Shown piece by piece: positions 48,144-58,870 of a stretch of 64,000 bases of DNA. Under the pieces are notes generated by a model, which did not search any database, was not told the origin of the DNA, and saw nothing but the letters and a program-made list of their open reading frames with translations. The stretch is from Synanceia verrucosa (lineage: Eukaryota > Chordata > Actinopteri > Perciformes > Synanceiidae): the NCBI GenBank assembly GCA_029721515.1, contig CM056561.1, positions 9,842,501 to 9,906,500 on the forward strand, given 5' to 3'. The position numbers and the translations under genes were made by a program. Positions within the stretch are counted from its first letter, which is position 1, and each line of letters starts with the position of its first letter.

Positions 48144-48147
48144 ACAC
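48112..48147. repeat. (AC)n microsatellite
   Basis: AC units interrupted once by AGAC near the right end, preceded by a CATGCATGCACGTG alternating purine-pyrimidine stretch. Confidence 0.9.
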
Positions 48148-49859
48148 TGTAGGTTTAACAACTGAGAAATGTACACAATATAGTAACACTAAATATGGTG
48201 TACCAGCGTTGCTATGGTACCCATCGTATCCCCGCTGGTTCCTGGAAGAGGAAAGGATAGTAGTGGGACCAGAGCCAGCATGGCAGCAGTACAGCATCAG
48301 GAGCCACGGCAACAGATTCCCTGAACAGATTTAGCTCAACGCTCAGAGCCAGAGCCATTGAAAGTGAGGGTTTGGCTCGATTGTAAGCATGAGCTGCAAA
48401 TACCCTTGATTTTCTGGTGCTTGGTTTCATGTAAAAGCCTCTCTGTTAGAGAAGCCTGGGAGATTTTCACATTTTAGCTGTTGAATGCCACCATTAAATA
48501 CCTGCTCTAGGGATCCTAAACCCATGTAACAGTCAAACATGAATCAATAACATATTGATGTGGGGCTGAAGGTTTGTGCAATTTTGCTATCAAATAAGCA
48601 ACATTGCATGTTTATTGAATTATTTGCCTTCACAGGAAACTACTTGTTGAGGTTTAAGAAAAGATGGGAGGTCTTACTTAAATACAGAAGTTACGTTACA
48701 AATAAATCAAATAAACTTATAATGCTATATCTGTAATGTTAGCACTACATATTGCTACTGTGTGTTTCTGCAAACCACATATATGTTGCATATGGACATT
48801 TTTGCATTTAGGCAGAGCAATTAACATAGTAGAGTGAGTGCCACGTGTATAATAAGTGTAACAAGCAACAAAGTCCACAATGTGTGGGTGGAAGAGGTGG
48901 TGGATGTAACAAACTAAGTCTCGACTTTCACCCTGGAAGCAGCTGTTTGTGTCCCATATGCAACCAAAAGCAAATATTGACTTTACGCATGTTACGTCAC
49001 ACTATGTTAGAAAATCCCTTTAAGGGCATTTGTTGCTTATTTATGGTAGTTACATTATTACAATAGGAGGATGATACAAAACAAATTTATCTAATAGTTT
49101 TTGGTTCAGGAATGGCACAATCCCATGTTTTGCAGGACGTACATTGCCAACATTTTTTTTCCTGGGCAACTCTCTTGGATGCAATGGTTCTACAATTATA
49201 CCACTTACCGTCCATCCATCCCGCACCAAATTACATTGCCTGATAAAGCATAAAAGTGAATTAGTTCAGTGACAGTATATTGATAAAGAAAGTGGAACTA
49301 CGTTATCAGAGAAATCACCATACATGTATAGTGTTATACAGCAGATCTCTGTTGAAGAAAAGGTAGCACAAACCAAAATGATCAGATATAATGGACCAAT
49401 TAGTTACAGACCACACCAGTTCATCTGAGGTCAGCGATCACAAGCTGTAGCTCAACTCATAATCTCAGCAGATCTACAGCTCAGAGCTGTCTTCGAAACC
49501 TAATCACTCCTAATAGAACAATATTGGATTCTCTGTGCTGCATCCTCTCTCACTCACTTATGCACCTCATTTGTCTTCCTCTTCTCGTCCTCCCTCATCC
49601 TCCCCCTCTCCACCTGTTTCAAGTCTCCTTTCTGTTCTCCTGCTCTTCTCCCCTGTATCTCACACTCCTTGCTATGTATGGATGCCTCCCTCCTTCTCTG
49701 GACAAGGATTACTTTATCTCAGCTTTTCAGTTACCAAGTCCAACACCATGCATCCACATTCTACTTACTTTATAATGCATCATCTGCCCTATGTAATTAT
49801 GCTTCGAGGACATTCCAAAGAACGTACAACCATAACATACTATATGCATAGCATAATAA

Positions 49860-50630
49860 TAACCTGACTCTTGCCAGCTGAATGTAGTTCTGCCTAGTTC
49901 CACACATTCATCTGGGTTTGCTCCACTGGAGGCGGTGCCTTATCAAAAAATCCTTGCATGTGACTGGATAAACCACTTGGCCATCGTCTTTAATGACGTG
50001 CTACTTCAACCACTCACAAAACCAACCCATGATGCTGATGAGAGTGACATAGGTAAAACCAAAACAGAACAGCCGACATCTTGGATATAGCAGCAGAGCA
50101 AACAGCGCAGAGCAAACAGCGCAGCAGTATCAGTAAATGATCAATGTCGTCTGTTGAGCTAGGAGGAACAACATTCAGTTGGTAAGAGTCAGGTTACAAT
50201 TTTTCAGCCTCTCGGATCTGATGTTCTACTAAAGCAATCAGCGGGGAGACGATAATAACGATGGGGTCCTGCACTCGTCCCATTTCCTTAACCACCAGTG
50301 GACCTATTTGATAAATCAAGCTCTTGCCAATCCCAGTCGGGAGAAGAGCGAAAACATCCTTGCCACCATTAAATGCATTCAAAACCTTTCTCTGTTCATC
50401 TTTTAAAGAATGCATAGATTCACAACACAGTTGAAATAGCAGAATCAGTGTCATCGCATGATTCCTCGCTGCAAGCCGCCATTGTTGTCTGAATTAACCA
50501 GTTGCTTATCCATCTACATCTACCATCTACAGTCATTTTTTGCTCCCTTGAAGTCCTTCCCTTCAGGTGCGAGTCCAGATGAATGTGTGGAGCTAGGCGG
50601 AACAACATTCATCTGGTGAGAGTCAGGTTA
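49860..50630. mobile_element. DNA transposon with 9-bp target duplication, copy 2 with helicase segment (771 bp)
   Basis: The left end TAACCTGACTCTTGCCAGC and the right end (reversed) TAACCTGACTCTCACCAG belong to the same family as copy 1. Flanks are GCATAATAA (49851-49859) and GTATAATAA (50631-50639), a 9-bp target duplication with one mismatch. The left third follows copy 1 closely and ends in an extra internal right terminus at about 50159-50195. Next comes a minus-strand RecQ-like segment, then the copy-1-like right end. This compound layout suggests two members were joined, or that one member was rearranged during replication. Confidence 0.78.
50196..50482 (-). pseudogene. RecQ-family DNA helicase, N-terminal fragment, frameshifted
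   Basis: The ATG at 50482 opens MAACSEES and runs to a TGA at 50420. Similarity continues in another frame with SLKDEQRKVLNAF, the Walker A motif LLPTGIGKSLIYQ (motif I) and VIIVSPLIALVEHQ (motif Ia), then EAEKL. It stops exactly where the internal transposon terminus TAACCTGAC begins. Motifs II to VI, including the DEAH box, are missing, so the fragment cannot be an active helicase. RecQ enzymes unwind DNA 3' to 5'. Because the 43.7-kb element keeps the same start (MAALSEES), the ORF probably belongs to the transposon family. A captured host helicase exon is the alternative. Confidence 0.75.
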
Positions 50631-50639
50631 GTATAATAA

Positions 50640-53600
50640 TAGTTTAGTGTAATAATTCCATGTAGCATGAACACAGTTAGAAGATAGTTACTGTCAAGAT
50701 TTGAAGAAAAATGGCTAAAAAACAGACTGATGCAGTTGTCATTTTCACATCCATGTTGTGTTTGTGCCCATCTGTCAGGTATTGTTGCTGCTTTGCTGGC
50801 TTTAGGCAGCAGGAAGTGATTGCACCATTGACCAACAAAGACCTGATCTGACACAGTACTTCCCTGCTATTTAAAGAGTGCAGTATTCAGATAGTAAGAT
50901 GCACCTTTAATGGCAGCTTGATTCAACTATAAACAAACTGGCCAGTCAGTCATTCGGTTTGTCAGTCAAGGAGTCAGTGTTAACCCTGTATCCAGTCAGA
51001 CCAACAGAGACACCAGTTGTACCAGTCTCATTCTGCATGCATCACCTGCCTGCAGGCTACTGGAAACCTGTCAGAGCACTGCAGGCCTGATCGGCTACTT
51101 CACAGTCCCTCACTCACACCGAGCCACAGCTGTTTGTTTTGGACAGATTGGTTGTGTTTTCCACCTCCTGTCAGCCTGTGATTCAGATAGAGGGCAGGAG
51201 AGGAAGGGTGAGGTATTGTCTCATGGTCAGAGCGAACTCATTCCCCTACACATGAAAACACTCACAGACAGGAAGACGGAGAGAGGGGAGGAGAAACAGA
51301 CGAGGAGGGATGGATGTAGGTCAAGATGATGTGACACGCAGGGCCAGACGTGGTTTTACAGACAGACTTAAAAACCACCAGCAGTGGTGGAAATGATGTG
51401 TCGCTACTTGGTCTTGAACCACAAAAATTCTGTCTACAAAGCCTTGGCAAAAACAGGCTGTCGGTGACTGTGCCTGAGAAATATGTTGGGACGGGAGTGG
51501 TTGTAAACAGCTGTGCAACTTATTATTCAACATTTGATGCAGCATGCAGACACCCTTTCAGTTGTGTTTCATTTTTACAGTTTCCTAATTTTTCAAAGAG
51601 AGCTGATGATGGTTCCAGTTCTCAGGGTGTTTTATTAGATGAAACAAAATGAAAGGAACCTTCAGCTCTGATCTTCAGTGCAGACATTAAGACATAAAAT
51701 GACAGAATATTACTCTTCTTTTAAATGTGCAGCAGTGGAACCAATGATATTAGTATAACATCACATTTGTGTCTTGTTCTTTCTTTTGGACATTCAGTCT
51801 CATACAGGAGGAGAAAAAATGCAGTGGATGGCACAACTCAATGCTAGCTAGTCAAGCCCGAGATCAGATAACCTTTATGGCATCATTATTTCATCATTGT
51901 GGTTATTACGACGGTTCTTTCCAGAGCTGCAGAAAACTTCACACAACTGTTTTACTAGCTGAGTTGTTCTGATTTAGGAAGTATTATCCATCCCTCAAAC
52001 CTTTTTTTCAGCCACTACATCAGTTGTAAATCCATCTTTAGGGAGCCTCCACACACATCCACCACTTCACTTGAAACAAATATGGTCTCAATGATGAATG
52101 AATGAAACATGGATTATGTTCATTTGTATGTAACATGGATTAGTGAAGCAGGTTTAAATGCTATTTATACTCTGGTACTGACACCAGAGGCAGGACAGAG
52201 AGAGGAAACCTCTGGCCCTCATTAGCTGGCTCGTGATAATCCCAGGTAATCCCGTCTCCGCCCGGCCCTGACCTTCATTCTACTATTAAAACAGAAAGAC
52301 CTGCATGTAACCATGGCCCCGTTTCGCTCTTCACAGGTCACCACAAACACCATAGTAGACATGCGTACTAACACTGTGTTTAAGACCTGCCTGTTGTGCT
52401 GAAACACTTAGCTCTGCTGCTTTGTGTGTGGGTACACATGTACATTATTTCCAGGAATTTCAGCAGATAAGAACAAAAGGTAAACATGGGCCTCCTGTGC
52501 AGAGCAACACTGGGGATTTGAAAACTGTTACATCATGAATGTGACATACTGACCTGTAGATAATCCAATAACAATATGAAATCCTTTGTGATCATATTAT
52601 CATTAATGTTGGAGCCAGATGGCCGTGGATGAGAGGAAGACAGTGAAGCGCGAGTCATGTTGTTGTTGTTATTGTTACTGTTTGGGTGGCTAGATTAGTC
52701 AAGCCAAAAGACACACACACGTACAGGCACATATACAGTATGTAGAGCTCCCTGGGGAACAGAAAAGACAGGGGGTGTCAATGGGAAGTGATGAATCTAG
52801 ATACTCCAGATGCATTTGTAAACTCTGTTTATTGTGAATGCAAGGTTAGCACATATTAGACTGGAGAGAAAATGGACATAGAAATGCGAATTTCAACTTC
52901 CTGCGTTGATTACTTGGTTTTATCGCACCCCTGAAAGCCCTCTTGGGTTTAATTTTTCTTTTTGTGGACTCCAGGAACACTTACCTCTTTGGTAAATACA
53001 CAGCTGGGACTGCTAAAAATCAACCTTTTCTATATTGCATGTTTTAAGTTACCTCTTCATTATAGATTACTTGCTTTTATCCCACTATTGTGAGCTTTAA
53101 TGTTTACAGTGGCCCTGATGAACTGTAACCTTGTGGTTGTTTGTAGACATAGGTATCCAAGCAAATTATTAATATAAAAAAGGAATCAATGGTATTATTT
53201 GCGCTGGATACAGTATTTACTGTCTGTAGTTTTTAATTTTGCGCTGTCTAACTGTGCTGTCATGCTCAGATCTCCCAAAGCAAATATCTTATCCCTGGTA
53301 TAATAAACAAAACTCTAGAATACCTTCATTTTGGTAAATTCAGTCTGAATTACATGACTGATTCAATCGAAGAAGAATCCATATCCTTATCAAGTTTTTC
53401 TTTTAGTTGTCATATGCAGGTTAACACAAGGCCTATACCATACAATGAAATACACAGGATGAGAAAATGGACCAGCTCTAGCATAAAAGCGCCAGTCAAA
53501 CAAAATAAGATAAAATTACACAATAAAATTAATGATAGGAAGGCAATGAAAGGAAAAAAAATACAAGAATTTATATTAAGACGATGACATAAAGATATTG

Positions 53601-54287
53601 AACTACATGCAGTTGTGTATAAAAGTAAAGAGGGGAATGAAATAGAGAGATAAAGAAACAAAAAAAATATAACAGCACATACTTAAAGTGGTTCAATAAC
53701 AGCAGTATAATGATTTTGTAGCGGTAAATGTGCGGGCTATATGACACCTACTGCCTGTGGACCGACTCAGATCAGTGCAGTTCTGTGGGGGAGAAAATAC
53801 ACAGACTAAATATCGATATTTCAGGGTGTGGTTAATGTCAGCCGTGAGTTCACTGTCGGAAGGCCTCTGCATGCCATTCCTTATGAAAACATACTGTATA
53901 TGGAATTAATCAGCCTGCTGATTTACTATGCGCAGGTAATGAGACACTGTGAGGAGGAATATGAAGGCAGCGGTGAATTTACATTTTTAAAAGCAACACA
54001 TGATGTGCTCATCACACATGCATGTGGAATGAGAAATGCATGCACACATTTGTACACACAGAATACAGATGCATACTGTGGAATCACAGTTGAATGGCTC
54101 AGTGCGTTCGATACACCTCCCCCATCATGGACATATAGCTAGACACACATTGCATACCATGAGCGTAAAGAATGTTCCAACATGCATTTTCAACATCAAA
54201 AGCTGGGCTGCTCCATCATAATTGCTTTCCTTTTATGAGTGCACTGTGAATAATGAAATCTCACTGGTAACAGCAGGGACTGGTATA

Positions 54288-54321
<34 letters not shown>

Positions 54322-55745
54322 CTCTTATACACGCACACACACACACATGGCCTCCATACTTTACCACTATATAACCCCCCATACTGGCACAAGCCAAGCC
54401 CACAGCATGGTGCATGCATACCACTTGCATACTAATATCTCATTTAGTAACCCTCTCATTCTCATTATGCTGCTGTCTAATTCCCTTGTTGTTACAAACT
54501 AGAGGGAAAATAAAATATCCGTCATGTTCAAAGACATATTCACATTATTGCGGGAAAATACTCCTAACTTTCCAAAACTCAAGAGAAACTCAAATACATC
54601 CTTACAAAGCTAGAAGGACACATATCACCATGATATGAGAAATGAGAAAATTCTCCATAATTGTCTGTTTTCTATTTAAATATTTCACAGTAAATAACCT
54701 CTTTACAATCCATCATGTCAGAGTCAATATATGGGAGAAACGAAGACGACCACTTCCACTGTAATAAAAGCAGAGGCCTGTAAACAGAAAAAACACAAAT
54801 CAGTTGCACCGAAGAGTGACTGTATACTGTGTATCTCTTATCAGAATACATTGTAAAAGGGAGAAGAAATAATTTTTTTTGCACTTGTATGCATGCATTT
54901 AAGTGGGAAAATGTATGTGCTTTATTAAAGAGCATTACTCTATGCTGGCTGGTTGACGCCACAGCTAAATATTGTATAGGGATAGAGAAGTTTGAACTAA
55001 AAGGTCAGTGATTGCATCTTTTTGCTCAGGCTCTCCGCTCTACTTCCATCCCAGTGCTGATATCATGTCTTGACAGTTCCCCAGATATTATTGGTTCTTG
55101 TCGATTGCGAGCATTTCTTTAATCGGATTTATGCAGATGCGCTATTCAATTATTGTGGGGCATGTAGAGGAAGTATCCTTTACTCAAGTAAAGCTAAAAG
55201 TAGACTGAATCGCCTGGCAGGTTTTACTGAGCTTATTTACCATGATGAAGGAATGATGTGGGTGGCAGAAGCAGACATCTTTACAGCCGATGGGTAAAGG
55301 TGGTTGTGAAGTAGATGGCTTGAGCTGAGCTTTACACTGGAGAACATGACAAGTAAAAGGAAAGGACTGGGAAAATTAGGAACTGCAACAAAACAAAACA
55401 CTACAGGAAAACCACACTATACATAGAACAGAACCATGGCAGTAAAATAACTAATAACACACTGTAAAAAGTTCTGTATTGAAAGTGTTACTTTCAACCA
55501 AAACAGCCAAAAATGGCTGTTATACTATTATACTATATACTATTATATATTGTACCATTAGAGTATTATTACTTGTGCATGAAAGAAAAAGCAGCATTTG
55601 ACCATTACAGTTCCTTGAGGTAGAGCTCATTCACTATTTTGTATAGGACAACTATTATTTTCATGATGGATTAATGCACAAATAATGGATTATTTTGTGG
55701 GTGTTTGGTTCATTAAAGTTATTGCCCAGAGCCCAAAAGTGACAA
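50640..55745. other. Intergenic stretch, no gene recognised
   Basis: No recognisable exon, RNA gene or bounded repeat except the GT/AC hairpin at 54.3 kb. Confidence 0.5.
54291..54347. repeat. (GT)n-(AC)n inverted microsatellite hairpin
   Basis: 54303-54321 (GT repeat ending GCGTGT) pairs perfectly with 54329-54347 (ACACGC and AC repeat) around a 7-nt loop CTCTTAT. The matching GC interruption in both arms shows that one arm is an inverted copy of the other. Confidence 0.9.
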
Positions 55746-56142
55746 TGTTAGGTTTTGTATTTTGAGGATACCAAAGCAGACCCACAAGGTGCTGAGTACG
55801 GTGGAGGCAGGAAGGCAACTGATGTGGAAAAAATGACTTGAACTGACCCAGAATCTTGACCACAAGGAATAACCCTAAATGCTGGGAGCAACACAAGGGA
55901 ACTAGGGATTTTCTCAGGCCAGGAATGAAAAGGCAATAGGAAAATCAGTTAGTCTACTGCACATCATTCTCAGGAAAGGGTCTGATGGTTGACAGTGGGG
56001 TTTTATGTGATTCAGGTGTGTCTCATCAGCTGACCTGGGAAGAGTGCAACACCTCCTGCCTCTCAAACGCCCAAAGGAAAGGTGGGGAAAAAGCAAAAAA
56101 CAAAACCAACAACTCCAAACCAAACCAGTCAGAACCATAACA
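55746..56142 (-). mobile_element. Candidate solo LTR of an LTR retroelement
   Basis: A 397-bp block begins TGTTA and ends TAACA, the short inverted TG...CA termini typical of LTRs. On the minus strand its last part (GGGTCTGCTTTGG to CCTAACA) resembles the U5 end seen in teleost retroelement LTRs. No internal region or second LTR is present nearby, and the flanks do not show a clear 4-6 bp duplication. Confidence 0.4.
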
Positions 56143-56344
56143 AGACTTTGTTTAGTCCAACATAGCCCAAACCTCAACAAATACCGTATAGTAAAAATAC
56201 ACAAAAATAAAAATCAAAAACAATTCAAAGGAAAAGTTGCAAATCTTCACATTTGAGAAGCTGGTAATATTTGTCTGAAAAAAGAGTAACTAAAGTTGTA
56301 AAATCATACACACACCGGCCACTTTATTAGGTACACCTTACTAG

Positions 56345-56600
56345 TAGGTTGGAGCCCTTCTGCCTTTATGGCATCGTTTCAACTTGGAAACATTCCTCAC
56401 AGACTTTGGTCCATGTTGACATGATAACATCATACTATAGTTGCTGCAGATTTGTTGGCTGCACATTTGTGATGCAAATCTCCTGTTCCACCACATCCCA
56501 AAGGTTCTATTGGATTGAGATCTGGTGACCGTGGAGGCCACTAGAGTCCAGTGAACTCACTGTCATGTTCAAGAAACCAATTTGAGATGATATGAGCTTT
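56345..56600 (-). pseudogene. Tc1-like transposase, C-terminal remnant
   Basis: On the minus strand the sequence still encodes a stretch like FLEHDSEFT, then WPP and SPDLNPIE, the signature around the last acidic residue of the DDE catalytic triad in Tc1 transposases. Frame breaks and substitutions follow, so it is dead. Confidence 0.7.
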
Positions 56601-56757
56601 GTAACATGGAGCCAGTCTGCCCATTCTGCTGTGACCTCTCACATCAACAAGGCTTTTTTGTCCACACAGCTGCTGCTCACTGGATCTTTTCTCTTTTCTG
56701 GACCATTCTCTGTAAACCCTAGAGATGGTTGTAGTGAAAATCCCAATAGATCAGCAG

Positions 56758-56799
56758 TTTCTGTAATACTCAGACCAGCCTGTCTGAGTATTACAGAAA
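56758..56799. repeat. 18-bp perfect palindrome inside the Tc1 relic
   Basis: 56758-56775 pairs with 56782-56799 around a 6-nt loop. One arm is normal Tc1 coding sequence (part of the N-terminal DNA-binding region), so the other is an inverted copy of it that arose after insertion. Confidence 0.8.
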
Positions 56800-56944
56800 C
56801 CACGCCACATTAAAAGTCACTTAAATCCCCTTTCTTCCCCATTCTGATGTTCGGTTTGGGCTTCAGCAAGTGATCTTGACCACGTTTACATGCCTAAATG
56901 CATTTGCAATTGAACAGTTGTACCCAATAAAGTGGCTAGTGTAG

Positions 56945-58199
56945 TATGAGTGTAGTAGTGAAGTTCAAAAAGTACCAAATTTACTTCTGACATGTAGTCT
57001 TGTACAGTGAAAGTATCTTGAAAAGTAATAAAAAAATAATCAAGTAAAGTACAAGTTCCTTGTGCTTACGTACAGTACCTAAGTAAAGTCAGAGGGTAAC
57101 ATCCTCAGGGTGTGCTTCTTTGTGTACATTGAGCATCTAACATAAATAATGAACTGAGAAAGGAAGGCTAAATAATCCAGACAGGAATACCTATAGGCCA
57201 ACTTTATGTGTGTGTGTATATATTTACACACACACTGTGTTCTTTACATATATACATGTCAAATGTGACACTTGAGATGTACTAAGCGGCCTCAAAGAAA
57301 CACAGTTGTTCATCTAATCTTAGCAGAAACTGCCTCCCCGTCTGCCAGCTTTTTCATTTTTAGTTCCTGTTCTAGTGTTAGATCCGTGAATAAATAGTTG
57401 TTTTTGAACATGGAGCAAGTTAATTCCCACGTCCCACTTCTATGGAACATGTGTACCTTTCTACTTTTTTTGGTTACTTTGCTTTGTACAAATTGTTAGT
57501 ATTTGCCATTACCTTTAGGGTGTTATTTGTTTTAACAATGTTGCCGTGGGAATGTATGGTAGCTGTGCTACCTTGCTTCATGTAAGTTGGTGGTATTGGT
57601 GTTTAAATATAAATGGCTGTATTTCAATGAATGAATGGACTTTTTTTTTTTAAATAAATTGTGAATAAACTCCGACTTGAATGAACCTAGAGTTATACAA
57701 CACACCTGGCCTCTGTGATTGTGAGAAGTAGGTGCTTTTGCTAAGAATGTCTGTGCGTGACCTTGTGTTTGAGAGGGAAAGTGAAAGAGTCCAATGGTGC
57801 AAAGAGTGAATCAATTCATGTTTTTACCAACAGTGTTTTTGAAAGAATAAATGCAGACCTCCACACATCAGCAGAAGAGCTTTAGCAGTTGTCGGCCTTG
57901 AGTCTTTAAGAATCGAAGCACATTCTTTAGAGAGATTTGTCTCAGACAGTCAGTTACTTTGTAATCCCTGTTCTATGGCAGAAGGGAATTCTATAGATCC
58001 TCCATAAGAGCAGAAGAAAGCCCTCTGCTTACACCAACCCGAGAATTATTCTCTTTTTCAAACTGTCGACACAGAAGTCAAAAGTGCTATTGGATTGAAT
58101 GCCTATCTATTTAGTCAACAAACTATTGACAAACCTACTGTTTAATATTGTAATGTACGTGGGTTTTTACTTTGGCAATAAATGCTGAAAATATCAGGA
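56945..58199. other. Intergenic stretch, no gene recognised
   Basis: Nothing recognised beyond a short GT/TA/AC run at 57207-57234. Confidence 0.5.
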
Positions 58200-58870
58200 C
58201 CTTTAAATAAACACCAGAAAAGGACAGAGTACAAAAGATCAGTTTTTATTAACAATGATTAAAGATAAGTCATAAAAGGCTGGAGGGCTACAAGCAGGTG
58301 GAGGCAAGGAATCGCGAAGCACGGACTGCTCATAATAGAGCACTGATAAATCACTACACACAAAGCTAGTTTCGCTAGCTTTAAGGCACGCCTTCTTCAC
58401 AGCATGCTACGGTGAAATCCTACCACAAACTAGGAGGAAATAAAACGCCCCACCCACACACCTGCCTATCCCCTCGGACAGCCCTCCCTCTCCGCACTCT
58501 GCGAGACCCTCCCCTGGGGTCTACGCTTGTATCACTGTCCAACTCCCGGGGAAACCGCTGGACGGTGAAGCAGACAGGAACAGGCTGTCAGTGTTGTGGC
58601 AGGCAACGGCAGTACACAGCTCTAGCACTCTCTAAATTGGCCCTATCTGACTAAGGGAGGCAACAAGCCTCCCTTCCTTACACAGGAACCGCTAACGCAC
58701 CTGGCTACCTGTCTTCATTGCTGACAGCTCTATATCACTGCGATCGACACCCCCCTCCTAACAGAGTGCCGAGCTGTTGTGTCAGTTGTTCCAACCCTCT
58801 ACACCTGCATCTGCCAGTCTATTTGTCTCCTCTCTCCTTGCCATGCCTTCAATCAGCACAGCTGAATCAG
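58200..58870. other. GC-rich block, possible LTR or inserted element
   Basis: This block is clearly richer in GC and CpG than both flanks. On the minus strand it ends with an AATAAA-type signal (near 58251-58246) followed by about 50-70 nt, an arrangement that would suit the R-U5 part of an LTR. A TGCTG/CAGCA pair can be drawn around it, but without a target duplication. The 80-codon frame at 58412-58654 has no recognisable domain. Confidence 0.3.

Larger units (their letters stand above)
44519..49850. other. Intergenic stretch with small repeats, no gene recognised
   Basis: Nothing recognised except the microsatellites and the repeat at 46.7 kb listed separately. Pyrimidine-rich stretches lie at 47420-47560 and 49530-49690 on the plus strand. 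The low-complexity frames across them are not convincing genes. Confidence 0.5.
56309..56944 (-). mobile_element. Tc1-like transposon relic, internally deleted
   Basis: The left end contains CCGGCCACTTTATTAGGTAC and the right end the inverse (CCCAATAAAGTGGCTAG), with TA at both outer edges (56307-56308 and 56945-56946), as expected for Tc1/mariner insertion. On the minus strand the right part keeps sequence from the start of the transposase region, and the left part keeps its C-terminal third. The middle, including most of the catalytic DDE core, is gone. The copy is about 640 bp, whereas complete relatives are well over 1 kb. Confidence 0.8.

Noticed and set aside
49535..49867. 110-codon Ser/Pro-rich plus-strand frame
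   Set aside because: Explained by a pyrimidine-rich low-complexity stretch that then runs into the transposon.
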